A DNA stretch of 64,000 nt from the NCBI GenBank assembly GCA_002307295.1, contig DBTY01000003.1:1-64000 (forward strand), in the 5' to 3' direction. A model generated the notes under the pieces. The model was not told where the DNA came from and did no database searches. It worked only from the letters and a program-made list of their open reading frames with translations. The position numbers and the translations under genes were made by a program. Of this stretch, positions 18,264 to 27,392 are shown piece by piece; the first letter of the stretch is position 1; each line of letters opens with the position of its first letter. Origin of the DNA: Ignavibacteriales bacterium UBA1304. GTDB lineage: Bacteria > Bacteroidota > Ignavibacteria > Ignavibacteriales > Ignavibacteriaceae.

Positions 18264-19214
18264 ATGTCAAAAAATGTTTTAGATTTTGAAAAGCCGATAG
18301 CCGAGCTTGAATCGAAGCTTGAGGAAATGCGTAAATTTGCCGATAACCTATATATTGACGCTGAGATTAAAAATATAGAAGATAAAGTAGTAAATCTTAA
18401 AGAAAGTATTTATAAGAACCTAACCCGCTGGCAGCGCGTTCAATTGGCGCGTCACCCGGAAAGGCCTTATACGCTTGATTATATTTATCTTATGACGGAA
18501 AATTTTTTGGAGCTGCATGGCGATAGATACTTTAAAGACGATAAATCTATTGTCGGCGGATTCGCTACGATTGACGAATATAAGGTTATGATTATAGGGC
18601 ACCAGAAAGGGCGCGATACAAAATCGAATGTGTACAGAAATTTTGGAATGCCAAATCCTGAAGGCTATAGAAAAGCTTTGCGCCTTATGAAGCTTGCAGA
18701 AAAATTTAACAAGCCAATCATTACAATGATTGACACTCCCGGCGCCTTTCCCGGCATTGAAGCCGAAGAAAGAGGACAGGCGGAAGCTATTGCAAGAAAT
18801 TTATTTGAAATGAGCAAACTGAAAGTTCCGGTTCTTGTTATTATTATTGGCGAAGGAGCCAGCGGCGGAGCTCTTGGGATAGGCGTTGGCGATAGAATAC
18901 TTATGCTGGAAAACTGCTGGTATTCAGTTATCAGTCCTGAATCCTGCTCAAGCATTTTGTGGCGCAGCTGGGAGTATAAAGAACAGGCCGCTGAAGCGTT
19001 AAAACTTACTTCGGCTGATTTGTTAGAACAAAAACTAATTGATAGAATTGTGCCCGAACCTTTGGGCGGCGCGCACAAAGATCATCAGACAATGGCGTTA
19101 ACTCTTCGTAATGTTATTAAAGAAGAGCTTAGCGAGCTTATAAAGATTAAACCTGAAAAATTATTTGAAAACCGTCTTGAAAAATTTGGCAAGATGGGTA
19201 AATGGATAGATTAG
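18264..19214 (+). CDS. accA: Acetyl-CoA carboxylase carboxyltransferase subunit alpha, 316 aa
   Basis: Cytoplasmic alpha subunit of the carboxyltransferase that moves CO2 from carboxybiotin to acetyl-CoA, giving malonyl-CoA for fatty acid synthesis. The coiled N-terminus (FEKPIAELESKLEEMRKFA) is followed by RHPERPYTLDYI, ELHGDRYFKDDKSIVGG, GHQKGRDTKSN, NFGMPNPEGYRKALRLMKLAEKF, IDTPGAFPGIEAEERGQAEAI and GEGASGGALGIGVGD, all hallmarks of AccA. Length is typical. The zinc-ribbon beta subunit (accD) is not in the window. The start is 1 bp after the stop of the GT2 fusion gene, so expression is probably tied to the end of the polysaccharide operon. Confidence 0.97.
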   Translation: MSKNVLDFEKPIAELESKLEEMRKFADNLYIDAEIKNIEDKVVNLKESIYKNLTRWQRVQLARHPERPYTLDYIYLMTENFLELHGDRYFKDDKSIVGGFATIDEYKVMIIGHQKGRDTKSNVYRNFGMPNPEGYRKALRLMKLAEKFNKPIITMIDTPGAFPGIEAEERGQAEAIARNLFEMSKLKVPVLVIIIGEGASGGALGIGVGDRILMLENCWYSVISPESCSSILWRSWEYKEQAAEALKLTSADLLEQKLIDRIVPEPLGGAHKDHQTMALTLRNVIKEELSELIKIKPEKLFENRLEKFGKMGKWID

Positions 19215-19218
19215 AAAA

Positions 19219-19632
19219 ATGAAAGTTCATAAAGCCGAAGTTCGCGTTTCTTATTCTGATACAGATCAGATGAAATTTGTTTATAATGGAAATTACTTAA
19301 AATATTTTGAAATCGGTAGAACGGAACTGCTTCGGGAAAACGGACTGCCTTATAAGAAAATAGAAGAACAGGGATATTATTTGCCCGTTAGAGAAGCTTT
19401 TATTAAATATAAAAGTCCCGCGTTTTATGACGAAGTTTTGATTGTTGAATCGGTAGTAACGGAAGTCCCCGCCGTTAAGATTCATATCGATCACGTGATA
19501 AGAAGTAAAGAACGGGGCGTGGTGATTGTTGAAGGTTATATTGAACTTGCGAGCATAAACGCTAAAACAAACAGACCTACCCGAACCCCTCAATTTTTAG
19601 TGGATGTAATAAAGAAATACTATGAATTATAA
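19219..19632 (+). CDS. YbgC/FadM-like acyl-CoA thioesterase, 137 aa
   Basis: Hot-dog fold (4HBT) thioesterase expected to hydrolyse acyl-CoA. The N-terminal motif VSYSDTDQMKFVYNGNYLKYFEIGR contains the conserved Y-x-D-T-D and N-Y-x-x-Y-F-E pattern of the YbgC group, with the catalytic aspartate in the DTD. YYLPVREAFIKYKSPAFYDEVLIVES matches the central strand. It starts 4 bp after accA and overlaps nadC by 11 bp, so it is co-expressed with them. In many bacteria YbgC lies with the Tol-Pal genes. Here the partner genes are metabolic. The physiological substrate is not known. Confidence 0.9.
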   Translation: MKVHKAEVRVSYSDTDQMKFVYNGNYLKYFEIGRTELLRENGLPYKKIEEQGYYLPVREAFIKYKSPAFYDEVLIVESVVTEVPAVKIHIDHVIRSKERGVVIVEGYIELASINAKTNRPTRTPQFLVDVIKKYYEL

Positions 19633-20479
19633 TAATAAAATAAAAATAGATCAAATTATATTATCGGCTCTAAACGAAGACGTCGATTCAGGCGATATAA
19701 CAACTAATGCGACCATAGGCGATAAAGTTCTTTGCGAAGGAAAATTCCTTGTTAAAGAAGACGGCATTATTGCCGGACTTGAAATAGCCAAAAGAGTTTT
19801 TGCTTTAATTGACGACGCAGTTGAATTTACAATTTTAATAGCTGACGGGAGTCCTGTAAAAAAAGGAGATGTAGCAGCCTCAATAAAAGGCAAGGCTTCG
19901 TCTGTGTTAACCGGCGAAAGAACCGCGTTGAATTTTCTTCAGCGGATGAGCGGAATAGCCTCGGCTGCAAATAAATATCAATCGGAAGTTAAGCATACTA
20001 AAACAAAGATTATCGACACCAGAAAAACTGTTCCGGGGCTGAGAATATTGGATAAAATGGCCGTAAAAATGGGGGGATGCGGAAATCACAGAATCGGTTT
20101 GTTCGATATGTTTCTGATTAAAGATAACCACATTGCTGTTGCCGGCTCTATTACTAAAGCGGTTGAAGCTTGTAAAAAATTAAGAGCGGAAACTGATGGC
20201 AAATTGAAAATTGAAGTAGAAGTAGAAAACCACGCTGAACTTGACGAAGCTCTTAAGGCGGGCGTTGAAGTAATCATGTTGGATAATTTTGCCGTTCCTG
20301 AAATGAAAAAAGCGGTCGAGTTTGTAAATGGCAGATGTATCTTAGAAGCTTCTGGCGGCATTAATATGACCACGGTAAGAGAAATTGCCGAAACAGGGGT
20401 CGATCTAATTTCCGTCGGTGCATTGACTCACAGCGTTAAAGCTTTGGATATTTCGCTTGAAGTATCTCTCTTAGTATAA
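19622..20479 (+). CDS. nadC: Nicotinate-nucleotide pyrophosphorylase (carboxylating), 285 aa
   Basis: Quinolinate phosphoribosyltransferase of de novo NAD synthesis: quinolinate plus PRPP gives nicotinate mononucleotide, CO2 and PPi. Motifs in order are LNEDVDSGDITTNA, ERTALNFLQRMSGIA, IDTRKTVPGLRILDKMAVKMGGCGNHR (written here as separate blocks: IDTRKTVPGLR, then GGCGNHR), GLFDMFLIKDNHI, EVEVENHAELDEAL, VIMLDNF and LEASGGI. Length and order are those of NadC. It overlaps the thioesterase by 11 bp, and the flippase starts 4 bp downstream. NadA and NadB are not present here. Confidence 0.96.
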   Translation: MNYNNKIKIDQIILSALNEDVDSGDITTNATIGDKVLCEGKFLVKEDGIIAGLEIAKRVFALIDDAVEFTILIADGSPVKKGDVAASIKGKASSVLTGERTALNFLQRMSGIASAANKYQSEVKHTKTKIIDTRKTVPGLRILDKMAVKMGGCGNHRIGLFDMFLIKDNHIAVAGSITKAVEACKKLRAETDGKLKIEVEVENHAELDEALKAGVEVIMLDNFAVPEMKKAVEFVNGRCILEASGGINMTTVREIAETGVDLISVGALTHSVKALDISLEVSLLV

Positions 20480-20483
20480 TAAT

Positions 20484-21938
20484 ATGCTTGATAAACTTAA
20501 ACAGTTAACTAAAGATACTGCCGTTTACGGAATCAGCACTATACTGGGGCGTTTCCTGAATTTTATTCTTACGCCTATATACACGCATGTTTTTCCTCCG
20601 GCTGCTTTTGGCGTCTTTTCTAACGTATACGCATACATTGCAGTTTTAAATATATTCTTTATCTATGGAATGGATTCAGCTTATCTTAAGTTTGCCTCTA
20701 CCGATGAAAGCGGCAAAAAGAAAGATATTTTTTCAACTCCGTTTCTAACGGTTGTTTTATCCTCCATCGCGTTATCGGCGCTGCTGATAATATTTAAAAC
20801 GCCTGTCGCTTATTTATTCCGGCTGCCGGAAAATTATATATATATAATTTATTATACTGCGGCAATCATTTCGGTCGACGCAATTTGTTCTCTTCCTTTT
20901 ATATACTTAAGACTCGAACGGGAATCTAAGAAATTTGCAATATTTAAACTGACGAATATTTTAATAAACGTCGTCTTGAATGTAGTTCTTATTTTTATCT
21001 ATAAAATGGGGATTGAGGCAATCTTCATAAGCAACTTAATAGCCTCTTTATCGTCGCTTATTTTGCTTTACCCGTCTATCCGCAAGAATCTTGTTTTCCG
21101 AATCAACATGCCGATGCTTAAACGGTTTTTTGTGTTTGGAATTCCTTACCTGCCAGCAGGCATAGCTTCGCAGATTGTTCAGGTGATCGACAGACCTATT
21201 ATGGAGCTGCTTACAAATTTTAAAACTGTGGGCATATATCAGGCTAATTATAAGCTTGGAATATTTATGATGCTTTTTGTCTCTATGTTCCAATACGCCT
21301 GGCAGCCGTTCTTCTTGACCAATTCCAAAGAGAGCAACGCAAAAGAATTGTTTGCTAAAGTCCTTACGTATTTTACTCTTGCCGGAAGCGTTATTCTGAT
21401 CTTCCTATCGCTTTATATAGACAACATAGTCAAGTTTCATATATTTGGCAGAACAATTATCGGCTCTGCATATTGGAGCGGTTTAAGCATCGTTCCTGTG
21501 GTTCTGCTTGGATATCTGTTTAACGGGATGTATGTTAATTTATCTGCCGGATTGTATATTAAAGAAAAAAGCATATACGCTCCAATAACAGTAGGTCTTG
21601 GCGCTTTAGTTAACGTTGGCGTAAACTTTATGCTTATCCCTGTAATGGGGATGATGGGCGCGGCTCTTGCTACTTTGGCAAGCTATTTTGTAATGACGCT
21701 TTCTATTTATTTTATTACTCAAAGATTTTACAAAATAAGTTATGAAATCGGTAAAATTTCAAAAATATTTCTGATAATTCTGATTGTAGGTTTTGTCTAT
21801 TACTATTTGATTTCTATTGGCAGACTGACATTTTTTAATAAAACTTTGATACTCGTCGCTTTCTTTTTGCTGCTTTACTTTACCAAAGTATTGAACAAAA
21901 ACGAACTGAACGCATTAAGAAGGATTTTTAAGGTTTAG
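20484..21938 (+). CDS. Second polysaccharide flippase (MOP superfamily), 484 aa
   Basis: Integral membrane protein with about 14 hydrophobic helices. It opens with LKQLTKDTAVYGISTILGRFLNFILTPIYTHV, the family start for lipopolysaccharide/teichoic-type flippases, and continues YIAVLNIFFIYGMDSAYLKFAS. Other conserved segments are GIPYLPAGIASQIVQVIDRPIM and ANYKLGIFMMLFVSMFQYAWQPFF. It differs clearly from the 3.7 kb flippase and is longer, so it may transport another lipid-linked glycan. It lies between nadC and dut with gaps of 4 and 3 bp. Substrate unknown. Confidence 0.88.
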   Translation: MLDKLKQLTKDTAVYGISTILGRFLNFILTPIYTHVFPPAAFGVFSNVYAYIAVLNIFFIYGMDSAYLKFASTDESGKKKDIFSTPFLTVVLSSIALSALLIIFKTPVAYLFRLPENYIYIIYYTAAIISVDAICSLPFIYLRLERESKKFAIFKLTNILINVVLNVVLIFIYKMGIEAIFISNLIASLSSLILLYPSIRKNLVFRINMPMLKRFFVFGIPYLPAGIASQIVQVIDRPIMELLTNFKTVGIYQANYKLGIFMMLFVSMFQYAWQPFFLTNSKESNAKELFAKVLTYFTLAGSVILIFLSLYIDNIVKFHIFGRTIIGSAYWSGLSIVPVVLLGYLFNGMYVNLSAGLYIKEKSIYAPITVGLGALVNVGVNFMLIPVMGMMGAALATLASYFVMTLSIYFITQRFYKISYEIGKISKIFLIILIVGFVYYYLISIGRLTFFNKTLILVAFFLLLYFTKVLNKNELNALRRIFKV

Positions 21939-21941
21939 AAC

Positions 21942-22391
21942 ATGATTAAGATTAATATAAAAAGAGTAAGCGATAAGTATAACGATATCCCTCTTCCCGA
22001 ATATGCGACCAAAGGCAGCGCAGGTTTAGATATACGCGCCGCTATCGACGCTCCAATTGTAATTGCCGCCGGGAAAATTGCAATAGTCGCAACAAATCTT
22101 TCGGTTGAAATACCGGAAGGCTACGAAATACAAATACGGCCAAGAAGCGGTCTTGCTGCTAAACACGGCATTGGCATAGTAAATTCTCCTGGAACAATTG
22201 ACTCCGATTACCGGGGCGAAATAAAAATCATCCTCATAAACTTTAGCGACGAAGATTTTCAGATTAACCGTGGCGATAGAATTGCGCAGATGGTTATTGC
22301 TTCCAGCATTCAGGCCGAGTTCATTGAGGTCGGTTCCCTTGGCGATACTGCAAGAGGCGAAGGCGGCTTTGGCCATAGCGGGCGGAAATAA
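21942..22391 (+). CDS. dut: Deoxyuridine 5'-triphosphate nucleotidohydrolase, 149 aa
   Basis: Homotrimeric dUTPase that converts dUTP to dUMP and PPi, keeping uracil out of DNA and supplying dTMP synthesis. All five family motifs are present: GSAGLDIRA (1), IRPRSGLAAKHGI (2), NSPGTIDSDYRGEI (3), NRGDRIAQMV (4) and RGEGGFGHSG (5, which closes over the nucleotide). Length is normal. It is the last gene of a long, tightly packed run. A hairpin follows about 40 bp after the stop, then 429 bp without a gene. Confidence 0.96.
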   Translation: MIKINIKRVSDKYNDIPLPEYATKGSAGLDIRAAIDAPIVIAAGKIAIVATNLSVEIPEGYEIQIRPRSGLAAKHGIGIVNSPGTIDSDYRGEIKIILINFSDEDFQINRGDRIAQMVIASSIQAEFIEVGSLGDTARGEGGFGHSGRK

Positions 22392-22820
22392 CTGCTAAAT
22401 AATGTTATGCAAAAATCTTAGAAACATATTGGCATTTCCAAAGAATTGGGAATGCCTATTGATACTCTAATAATCGCGCAAAGTGAAATACCTTTTTATT
22501 AGTCCGTTTAGTTAGGATATTCTAATGCTAATAGAAGTAAAACGTTAATTATCGAAAAAGTTATTTTTAACGCGATAAATCCGGTTTTTTAATAGCAATT
22601 GCCGTCATATCCTTTTATTTGAATAAAAATCTTATAACTGTTCGCTATATTGCATAACTATTCAGAAAATCAAATTAATACGCAGCATGTTTTTACTATA
22701 AAAACTTTTATTTTATGCAAGTTGCTTTTAATATTGAATTATTAGTAAACTTATTTTGTTTTTTTTACATCTCTAACACTTGTTCTTATATAGCAAGAAA
22801 GGAAAAACTTCTTAGTAATA
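22392..22820. other. 429-bp non-coding stretch between dut and dnaE
   Basis: No open frame of note. A 9-bp stem with one G-U pair (22431-22439 with 22448-22456, loop of 8) follows dut and may end its transcript, although no U-tract is present. The words GTTATGCAA (22404-22412), TTGCATAAC (22650-22658, its exact complement) and TTATGCAA (22713-22720) recur across the gap. The last 80 bases are T-rich and should hold the dnaE promoter, but I see no convincing consensus. AGAAAGGAAAA about 20-30 bases before the dnaE ATG is the nearest purine-rich stretch. Confidence 0.5.
22431..22456 (+). terminator. Hairpin after dut
   Basis: GGCATTTCC pairs with GGGAATGCC (one G-U pair, loop of 8 bases), 40 bp after the dut stop. 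It has no U-tract. It may mark the end of the long polysaccharide/accA/nadC/dut transcript. Confidence 0.4.
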
Positions 22821-25800
22821 ATGTCAGACTTTATACATTTACATAATCATACTCATTACAGTCTTCAGGATGGCGCTTGTACGGTCGAGGGACTAATAAA
22901 CGCCGCAAAGAAAAACGGAATGCCATCTGTGGCTCTTACCGATCATGGCGTTTTGTACGGCATAGCGGAATTCTTAAAAAAAGCAAAAAAGGCAGGTATA
23001 AAACCAATTGTTGGGATGGAAGCCTATATTGTAGCAGAAGGGAGCCGTTTTAATAAATCTAAGGGGGAAGACGAATTTGGTAAAAAAAGAGCAAAACACT
23101 ATAATCATTTAATTCTTCTTGCAAAGAATGCAGTTGGATATAAAAACTTATCCAAGCTTTCTACCTTGGGCTTTACCGAAGGATTTTATTACCGGCCAAG
23201 GATAGATCTTGAACTGTTAAGAAAATACAGCGAGGGATTAATTTGCAGCTCGGCTTGCGCCGGAGGAATAGTTGCTGTAGACCTGATTGCCCATAACTAT
23301 GAAAAAGCTAAAGCCACGGCTATAACTTACAAAGAAATTTTTGGCGACGATTTTTATCTCGAAATTCAGGATCACGGAATTGAGGCTGAAAAGATAGTTC
23401 TTGAAGGAATGCCTAAGTTATCCAAAGAGCTCGGCATAAAAATGATCGCCACAAACGACTGCCATTATATTGAGCGCGAACATTCGATTGCGCATAACAT
23501 TCTGCTTCTGCTTGCCGATAAAGAGGGAAAAGATTACAGACAGCTCAGGTATGGAACAGATCAGATATACTTCAAGTCTGAAGATGAGATGAAAAAGCTT
23601 TTTGGCAAGTACAAAGGCGCAATTGAAAACACTCTTGAAATAGATTCAAAAGTTAATTTAGAAGTTGAACATAAAGGATACTTCTTCCCCGTATTTCCAA
23701 TTCCGGAAGAATCCGGAGCTAAAAACTTAGACGAGTATTTTGAACTGCTGGCCAGAAATGGTTTAAAGAAAAAATTCGAAACTATTACTCCCGAGATGCA
23801 GGATAGATTCGATTTTGAAATTGACGTAATAGAAAAAATGGGCTATTCGGGTTACTTCCTGATCGTTCAGGATTTTATAAACGCGTCAAGAAGGTTAGGC
23901 GTTTCAGTAGGCCCTGGCCGAGGAAGCGCAGCGGGTAGTTTGGTGGCTTATACTCTTGGGATAACAAATATTAATCCGCTTGATTATAATCTGCTATTTG
24001 AAAGATTTTTAAATCCTTCAAGAAAAACCATGCCTGATATTGACGTCGATTTTGCAGATGACAGGCGCGGCGATGTGATAGATTATGTACGCGAAAGATA
24101 CGGGGCTGAATGCGTAAGTCAGATTATTACTTTTAACAGACTTTCGTCTAAGGCTGTTTTGCGCGACGTGGCCCGCGTATTAAAAATACCAATTACAACT
24201 GTAAATAGAATTACAAAGTTTATTCCATCCAAGTTCGGAAAAGTCTTTTCAATTGAACAGGCTATGAACGAAGTGCCAGAGCTTAAATGGGTAAAGGACT
24301 CGACTGATCCGGAAATATTAGACCTGATAAAATACGCTAAAGTGCTTGAAGGAATGAACCGTAACGCTTCTAAACACGCCGCAGGCGTAGTAATTGCGCC
24401 TGGAGACGTTAGCAATTTTATTCCTTTGGCTACGGCAGTTTCTCAAAATGAAATTGTTACGCAGTTTACTATGAAGGACGTTGAAGAAGCCGGGCTTTTG
24501 AAGATGGACTTTCTTGGGCTTCGAACTTTAACTATTATTAAGGATACGATTAACTTAATAAAAAAGAATCACGGTATTGATCTTGATATTGACACGGTTC
24601 CATTAGACGACGAAAAATCGTATCAGCTTTTTTGGAAAGGACAAACGACCGGAGTGTTTCAGTTTGAATCCGGCCCTATGCGCGAGTATCTGAGAAAATT
24701 GCGCCCCACAACTTTGAACGACCTTTCTGCAATGAACGCGCTCTATCGTCCTGGTCCTATGGATTTTATTGACGATTTTATTGATAAAAAATTTGGACGT
24801 AAAGAAGTAGTTTATCTACATCCAACGCTTGAGCCAATACTAAAAGAAACTTATGGCATTATTGTTTATCAGGAACAGGTAATTCAGATAGCCAACAAAG
24901 CAGGCGGAATGTCTTTAGCCGAAGCTGATATTTTGCGCAGGGCAATGAGTAAAAAAGACCTTGCCACAATGAAAGAGCAAAAGGTAAAGTTTGTTAAAGG
25001 AGCCGCAGCTACTAATAATATTACTGAAAAAGTCGCAGTAGAAATATTTGACGCGATTGATAAATTTGCAAACTACGGTTTTAATAAAAGCCACTCCGTA
25101 GCTTATAGTTTTGTGGCTTATCAGACGGCTTATCTTAAAGCGCATTATGCGCCTGAATTTCTTGCGGCCAACTTAACAAATGAATTTGGCGACTCTAATA
25201 AAGTAGCCAAGTTTCTTGACGATTGCCGTAAATTAAAAATTGAAGTCCTGCCGCCAAATATAAATAATCCTTCAGTGTTTTTTGACGTTGAAAACGGTAA
25301 AATAAGATTTGGTATGTCTGCAATTAAAAATGTAGGCGTTAACGCAGTAGAAGAAATAAAAAGGAGCCGGGAAAAGCTCGGAAGAAAATTTAAAAGCATT
25401 TACGATTTTTGCGCAAATGTAGATACCCGCGTAGTAAATAAAAGATCGCTTGAAGGCTTGGTTCTAGCCGGAGCGTTTGACGTTTTGAACGATAACCGCG
25501 CACAGCTTTTTTCTGCGACGGAGGAGGCTTTGCTGTTCGGTTCAAAATCGCAAAATTCTACTTTGAACAATGAAGATAACTTATTCAGCGCATTTGGGGC
25601 GGAAGTTGAAATTTCTGAACCAAAACTTCCTGATGTTCCATACTGGCTTGATAATGAGAAGCTTTCAAAGGAAAGGGAAGTAATAGGGTTCTATATAACC
25701 GATCACCCTTTAAGGAAATATGAGATTGAATATAAGTCGCTCGCTACAGTTCACTTGGGCGAAGTTGAAGACCTTGAAAGTTTTGAATCGCTGAAAATTG

Positions 25801-26294
25801 TCAGAGCCTGCGGCGTAATAACTGAACTAAAATTGAAAATGGATAAACGCGGCGGAACGATGGCTTTTTTCAAACTTGACGATTTGTCGGGCGCGTGCGA
25901 AGCTATTATGTTTTCCAAAACGTACGAAAAATTTAGCAGTATTATAAAAGAAGAAGAGCCTGTTTTTATTCTTGGCAAGCCTGAAAGCAGCGGCGATACT
26001 ATAAAATTACAGATAGAAGAAGCTCTTCCAATAAAAAATGCGCGCGATAGATTTACTACAAGCGTGAGCATTTTTTGCGATAAGGAAAAATTTACAGAAG
26101 AAAAAGTTTTTGAATTGAGTAATATTCTTAGCAAGTTTAAAGGAAATTATCCGGTTTATTTGCATTTAAGCGCAAATGGCGACCGGAGAAGAACGTTTAA
26201 CCTTAATAGGTTCACCGTAAGTCTTGATGATGAACTTTTTAGCGAAATTATTAGTTGTTTAGGCGAGGACAGTATCGCTTTGAACTCTAAGTAA
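22821..26294 (+). CDS. dnaE: DNA polymerase III subunit alpha, 1157 aa
   Basis: Catalytic subunit of the replicative polymerase. The N-terminal PHP domain (1 to about 220) has HLHNHTHYS with H8 and H10, LTDHG with D41 and H42, EAYI with E67, SSACAGG and ATNDCHYI, so most metal ligands of the PHP site appear to be retained. The polymerase domain contains GPGRGSAAGSLVAY, then PDIDVDFADDRRGD, where D406 and D408 match the catalytic aspartates, and FQFESGPMREYLRKL. LYRPGPMDFIDDFIDKK, YQEQVIQIANKAGG and FNKSHSVAYSFVAYQTAYLK are DnaE hallmarks. A helix-hairpin-helix region and a C-terminal OB fold (about 980-1060, VRACGVITELKLKMDKRGG) follow. Length is standard for DnaE1. Confidence 0.97.
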   Translation: MSDFIHLHNHTHYSLQDGACTVEGLINAAKKNGMPSVALTDHGVLYGIAEFLKKAKKAGIKPIVGMEAYIVAEGSRFNKSKGEDEFGKKRAKHYNHLILLAKNAVGYKNLSKLSTLGFTEGFYYRPRIDLELLRKYSEGLICSSACAGGIVAVDLIAHNYEKAKATAITYKEIFGDDFYLEIQDHGIEAEKIVLEGMPKLSKELGIKMIATNDCHYIEREHSIAHNILLLLADKEGKDYRQLRYGTDQIYFKSEDEMKKLFGKYKGAIENTLEIDSKVNLEVEHKGYFFPVFPIPEESGAKNLDEYFELLARNGLKKKFETITPEMQDRFDFEIDVIEKMGYSGYFLIVQDFINASRRLGVSVGPGRGSAAGSLVAYTLGITNINPLDYNLLFERFLNPSRKTMPDIDVDFADDRRGDVIDYVRERYGAECVSQIITFNRLSSKAVLRDVARVLKIPITTVNRITKFIPSKFGKVFSIEQAMNEVPELKWVKDSTDPEILDLIKYAKVLEGMNRNASKHAAGVVIAPGDVSNFIPLATAVSQNEIVTQFTMKDVEEAGLLKMDFLGLRTLTIIKDTINLIKKNHGIDLDIDTVPLDDEKSYQLFWKGQTTGVFQFESGPMREYLRKLRPTTLNDLSAMNALYRPGPMDFIDDFIDKKFGRKEVVYLHPTLEPILKETYGIIVYQEQVIQIANKAGGMSLAEADILRRAMSKKDLATMKEQKVKFVKGAAATNNITEKVAVEIFDAIDKFANYGFNKSHSVAYSFVAYQTAYLKAHYAPEFLAANLTNEFGDSNKVAKFLDDCRKLKIEVLPPNINNPSVFFDVENGKIRFGMSAIKNVGVNAVEEIKRSREKLGRKFKSIYDFCANVDTRVVNKRSLEGLVLAGAFDVLNDNRAQLFSATEEALLFGSKSQNSTLNNEDNLFSAFGAEVEISEPKLPDVPYWLDNEKLSKEREVIGFYITDHPLRKYEIEYKSLATVHLGEVEDLESFESLKIVRACGVITELKLKMDKRGGTMAFFKLDDLSGACEAIMFSKTYEKFSSIIKEEEPVFILGKPESSGDTIKLQIEEALPIKNARDRFTTSVSIFCDKEKFTEEKVFELSNILSKFKGNYPVYLHLSANGDRRRTFNLNRFTVSLDDELFSEIISCLGEDSIALNSK

Positions 26295-26381
26295 TTCACG
26301 TGAAATTAGAGATTTTTAGTTATATGTCATTATAAAAGGGAGTTCGTTTAGAGGGATTTTTTTAACAAACAAAGAAGTAAT

Positions 26382-27209
26382 ATGAGCGAAAATAATAAAT
26401 ATTGGGCGTTAATTCTTGGAGTATCTTCAGGATTTGGAGGCGCAACCGCTATTAAGCTTGCCGAAGATGGTTACAATATCATCGGTTTGCATCTTGATAG
26501 AGCGGCTACTCTCCCCAATATAGAAAGGATCGAAAATCAGATTAAGGCGTATGGCAGAAGTACTATGTTTTTTAATGTTAATGCAGCCGACGCCGAAAAA
26601 AGAGAAGAAATAATTGAAGAATTAAAGAAAAAATTTAATGGCGAAAGTTTAGTAAAAGTGTTAATGCACTCCCTTGCATTTGGAACTCTTAAGCCATTTA
26701 TTCCAAAAGAAGGCGAAGACGCTTTGACTCAGGCGCAAATGGAAATGACTTTAAACGTTATGGCTCATTCCCTTGTGTACTGGACTCAAAGCTTAGTTAT
26801 AAATAATTTATTTGCGCGTAAAGGAAGAATTTTTGCAATGACAAGCTCCGGCGGTCATATAAGCATTCCTTATTATGGCGCTGTTTCTGCCGCCAAGGCT
26901 GCTATCGAATCGCACATTCGTCAGCTTTCTACAGAGCTTGGCGATTATGAAATTTCAGCATGCTCTATAATGGCCGGCGTTACTGATACTCCTGCTTTAA
27001 GGAAAATTCCTGGCAACAGACCAATGATAGAAGTTGCAAGACGGAAAAATCCGCGCAAAAGAGCTACCAGACCCGAAGATATTGCAAAAGTAATTTCTCT
27101 TTTATGCAAAGACGGCGGAGAATGGGTCTCCGGCGGATTAATAAACGCTGACGGCGGCGAAGATGTCGTTACTTTTGTTGGGCAGGGAACTGCAGAAATT
27201 ACTTTGTAA
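26382..27209 (+). CDS. SDR oxidoreductase, FabL-like enoyl-ACP reductase candidate, 275 aa
   Basis: NAD(P)-binding Rossmann protein of the short-chain dehydrogenase/reductase superfamily. The cofactor loop is GVSSGFGGATA (13-23). The active-site tyrosine and lysine are Y165 and K172, spaced Y-X6-K instead of the Y-X3-K of classical SDRs. Y-X6-K is the spacing of enoyl-ACP reductases FabI and FabL. The glycine loop resembles FabL more than FabI, so reduction of trans-2-enoyl-ACP is a reasonable inference. The C-terminus has GVTDTPALRKIPG, RPEDIAKVISLLC and GGLINADGGED, typical of SDRs. The palindrome TTCACGTGAA (26295-26304) lies upstream. The neighbours dnaE and trxA give no functional hint. 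Confidence 0.75.
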   Translation: MSENNKYWALILGVSSGFGGATAIKLAEDGYNIIGLHLDRAATLPNIERIENQIKAYGRSTMFFNVNAADAEKREEIIEELKKKFNGESLVKVLMHSLAFGTLKPFIPKEGEDALTQAQMEMTLNVMAHSLVYWTQSLVINNLFARKGRIFAMTSSGGHISIPYYGAVSAAKAAIESHIRQLSTELGDYEISACSIMAGVTDTPALRKIPGNRPMIEVARRKNPRKRATRPEDIAKVISLLCKDGGEWVSGGLINADGGEDVVTFVGQGTAEITL

Positions 27210-27392
27210 TTTTTAAATATATAATTAGCTGATAAAGATAATTTTACTTTGATCGAATTAGCGAACAAAAATTCTCCGGATAAAATAATTATTGAAAAAT
27301 CCGGCGAATATTAAATAGAAAAAAGAAGGCGGTATGCTTTATAGGTAAAAGTTTACCAGAAATTAATATTAATATTTTTAGAAGAGGAAAAT

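Noticed and set aside
22026..22376. 116-codon minus-strand frame opposite dut
   Set aside because: Lies wholly inside dut, which has all five dUTPase motifs. The antisense translation shows no domain.
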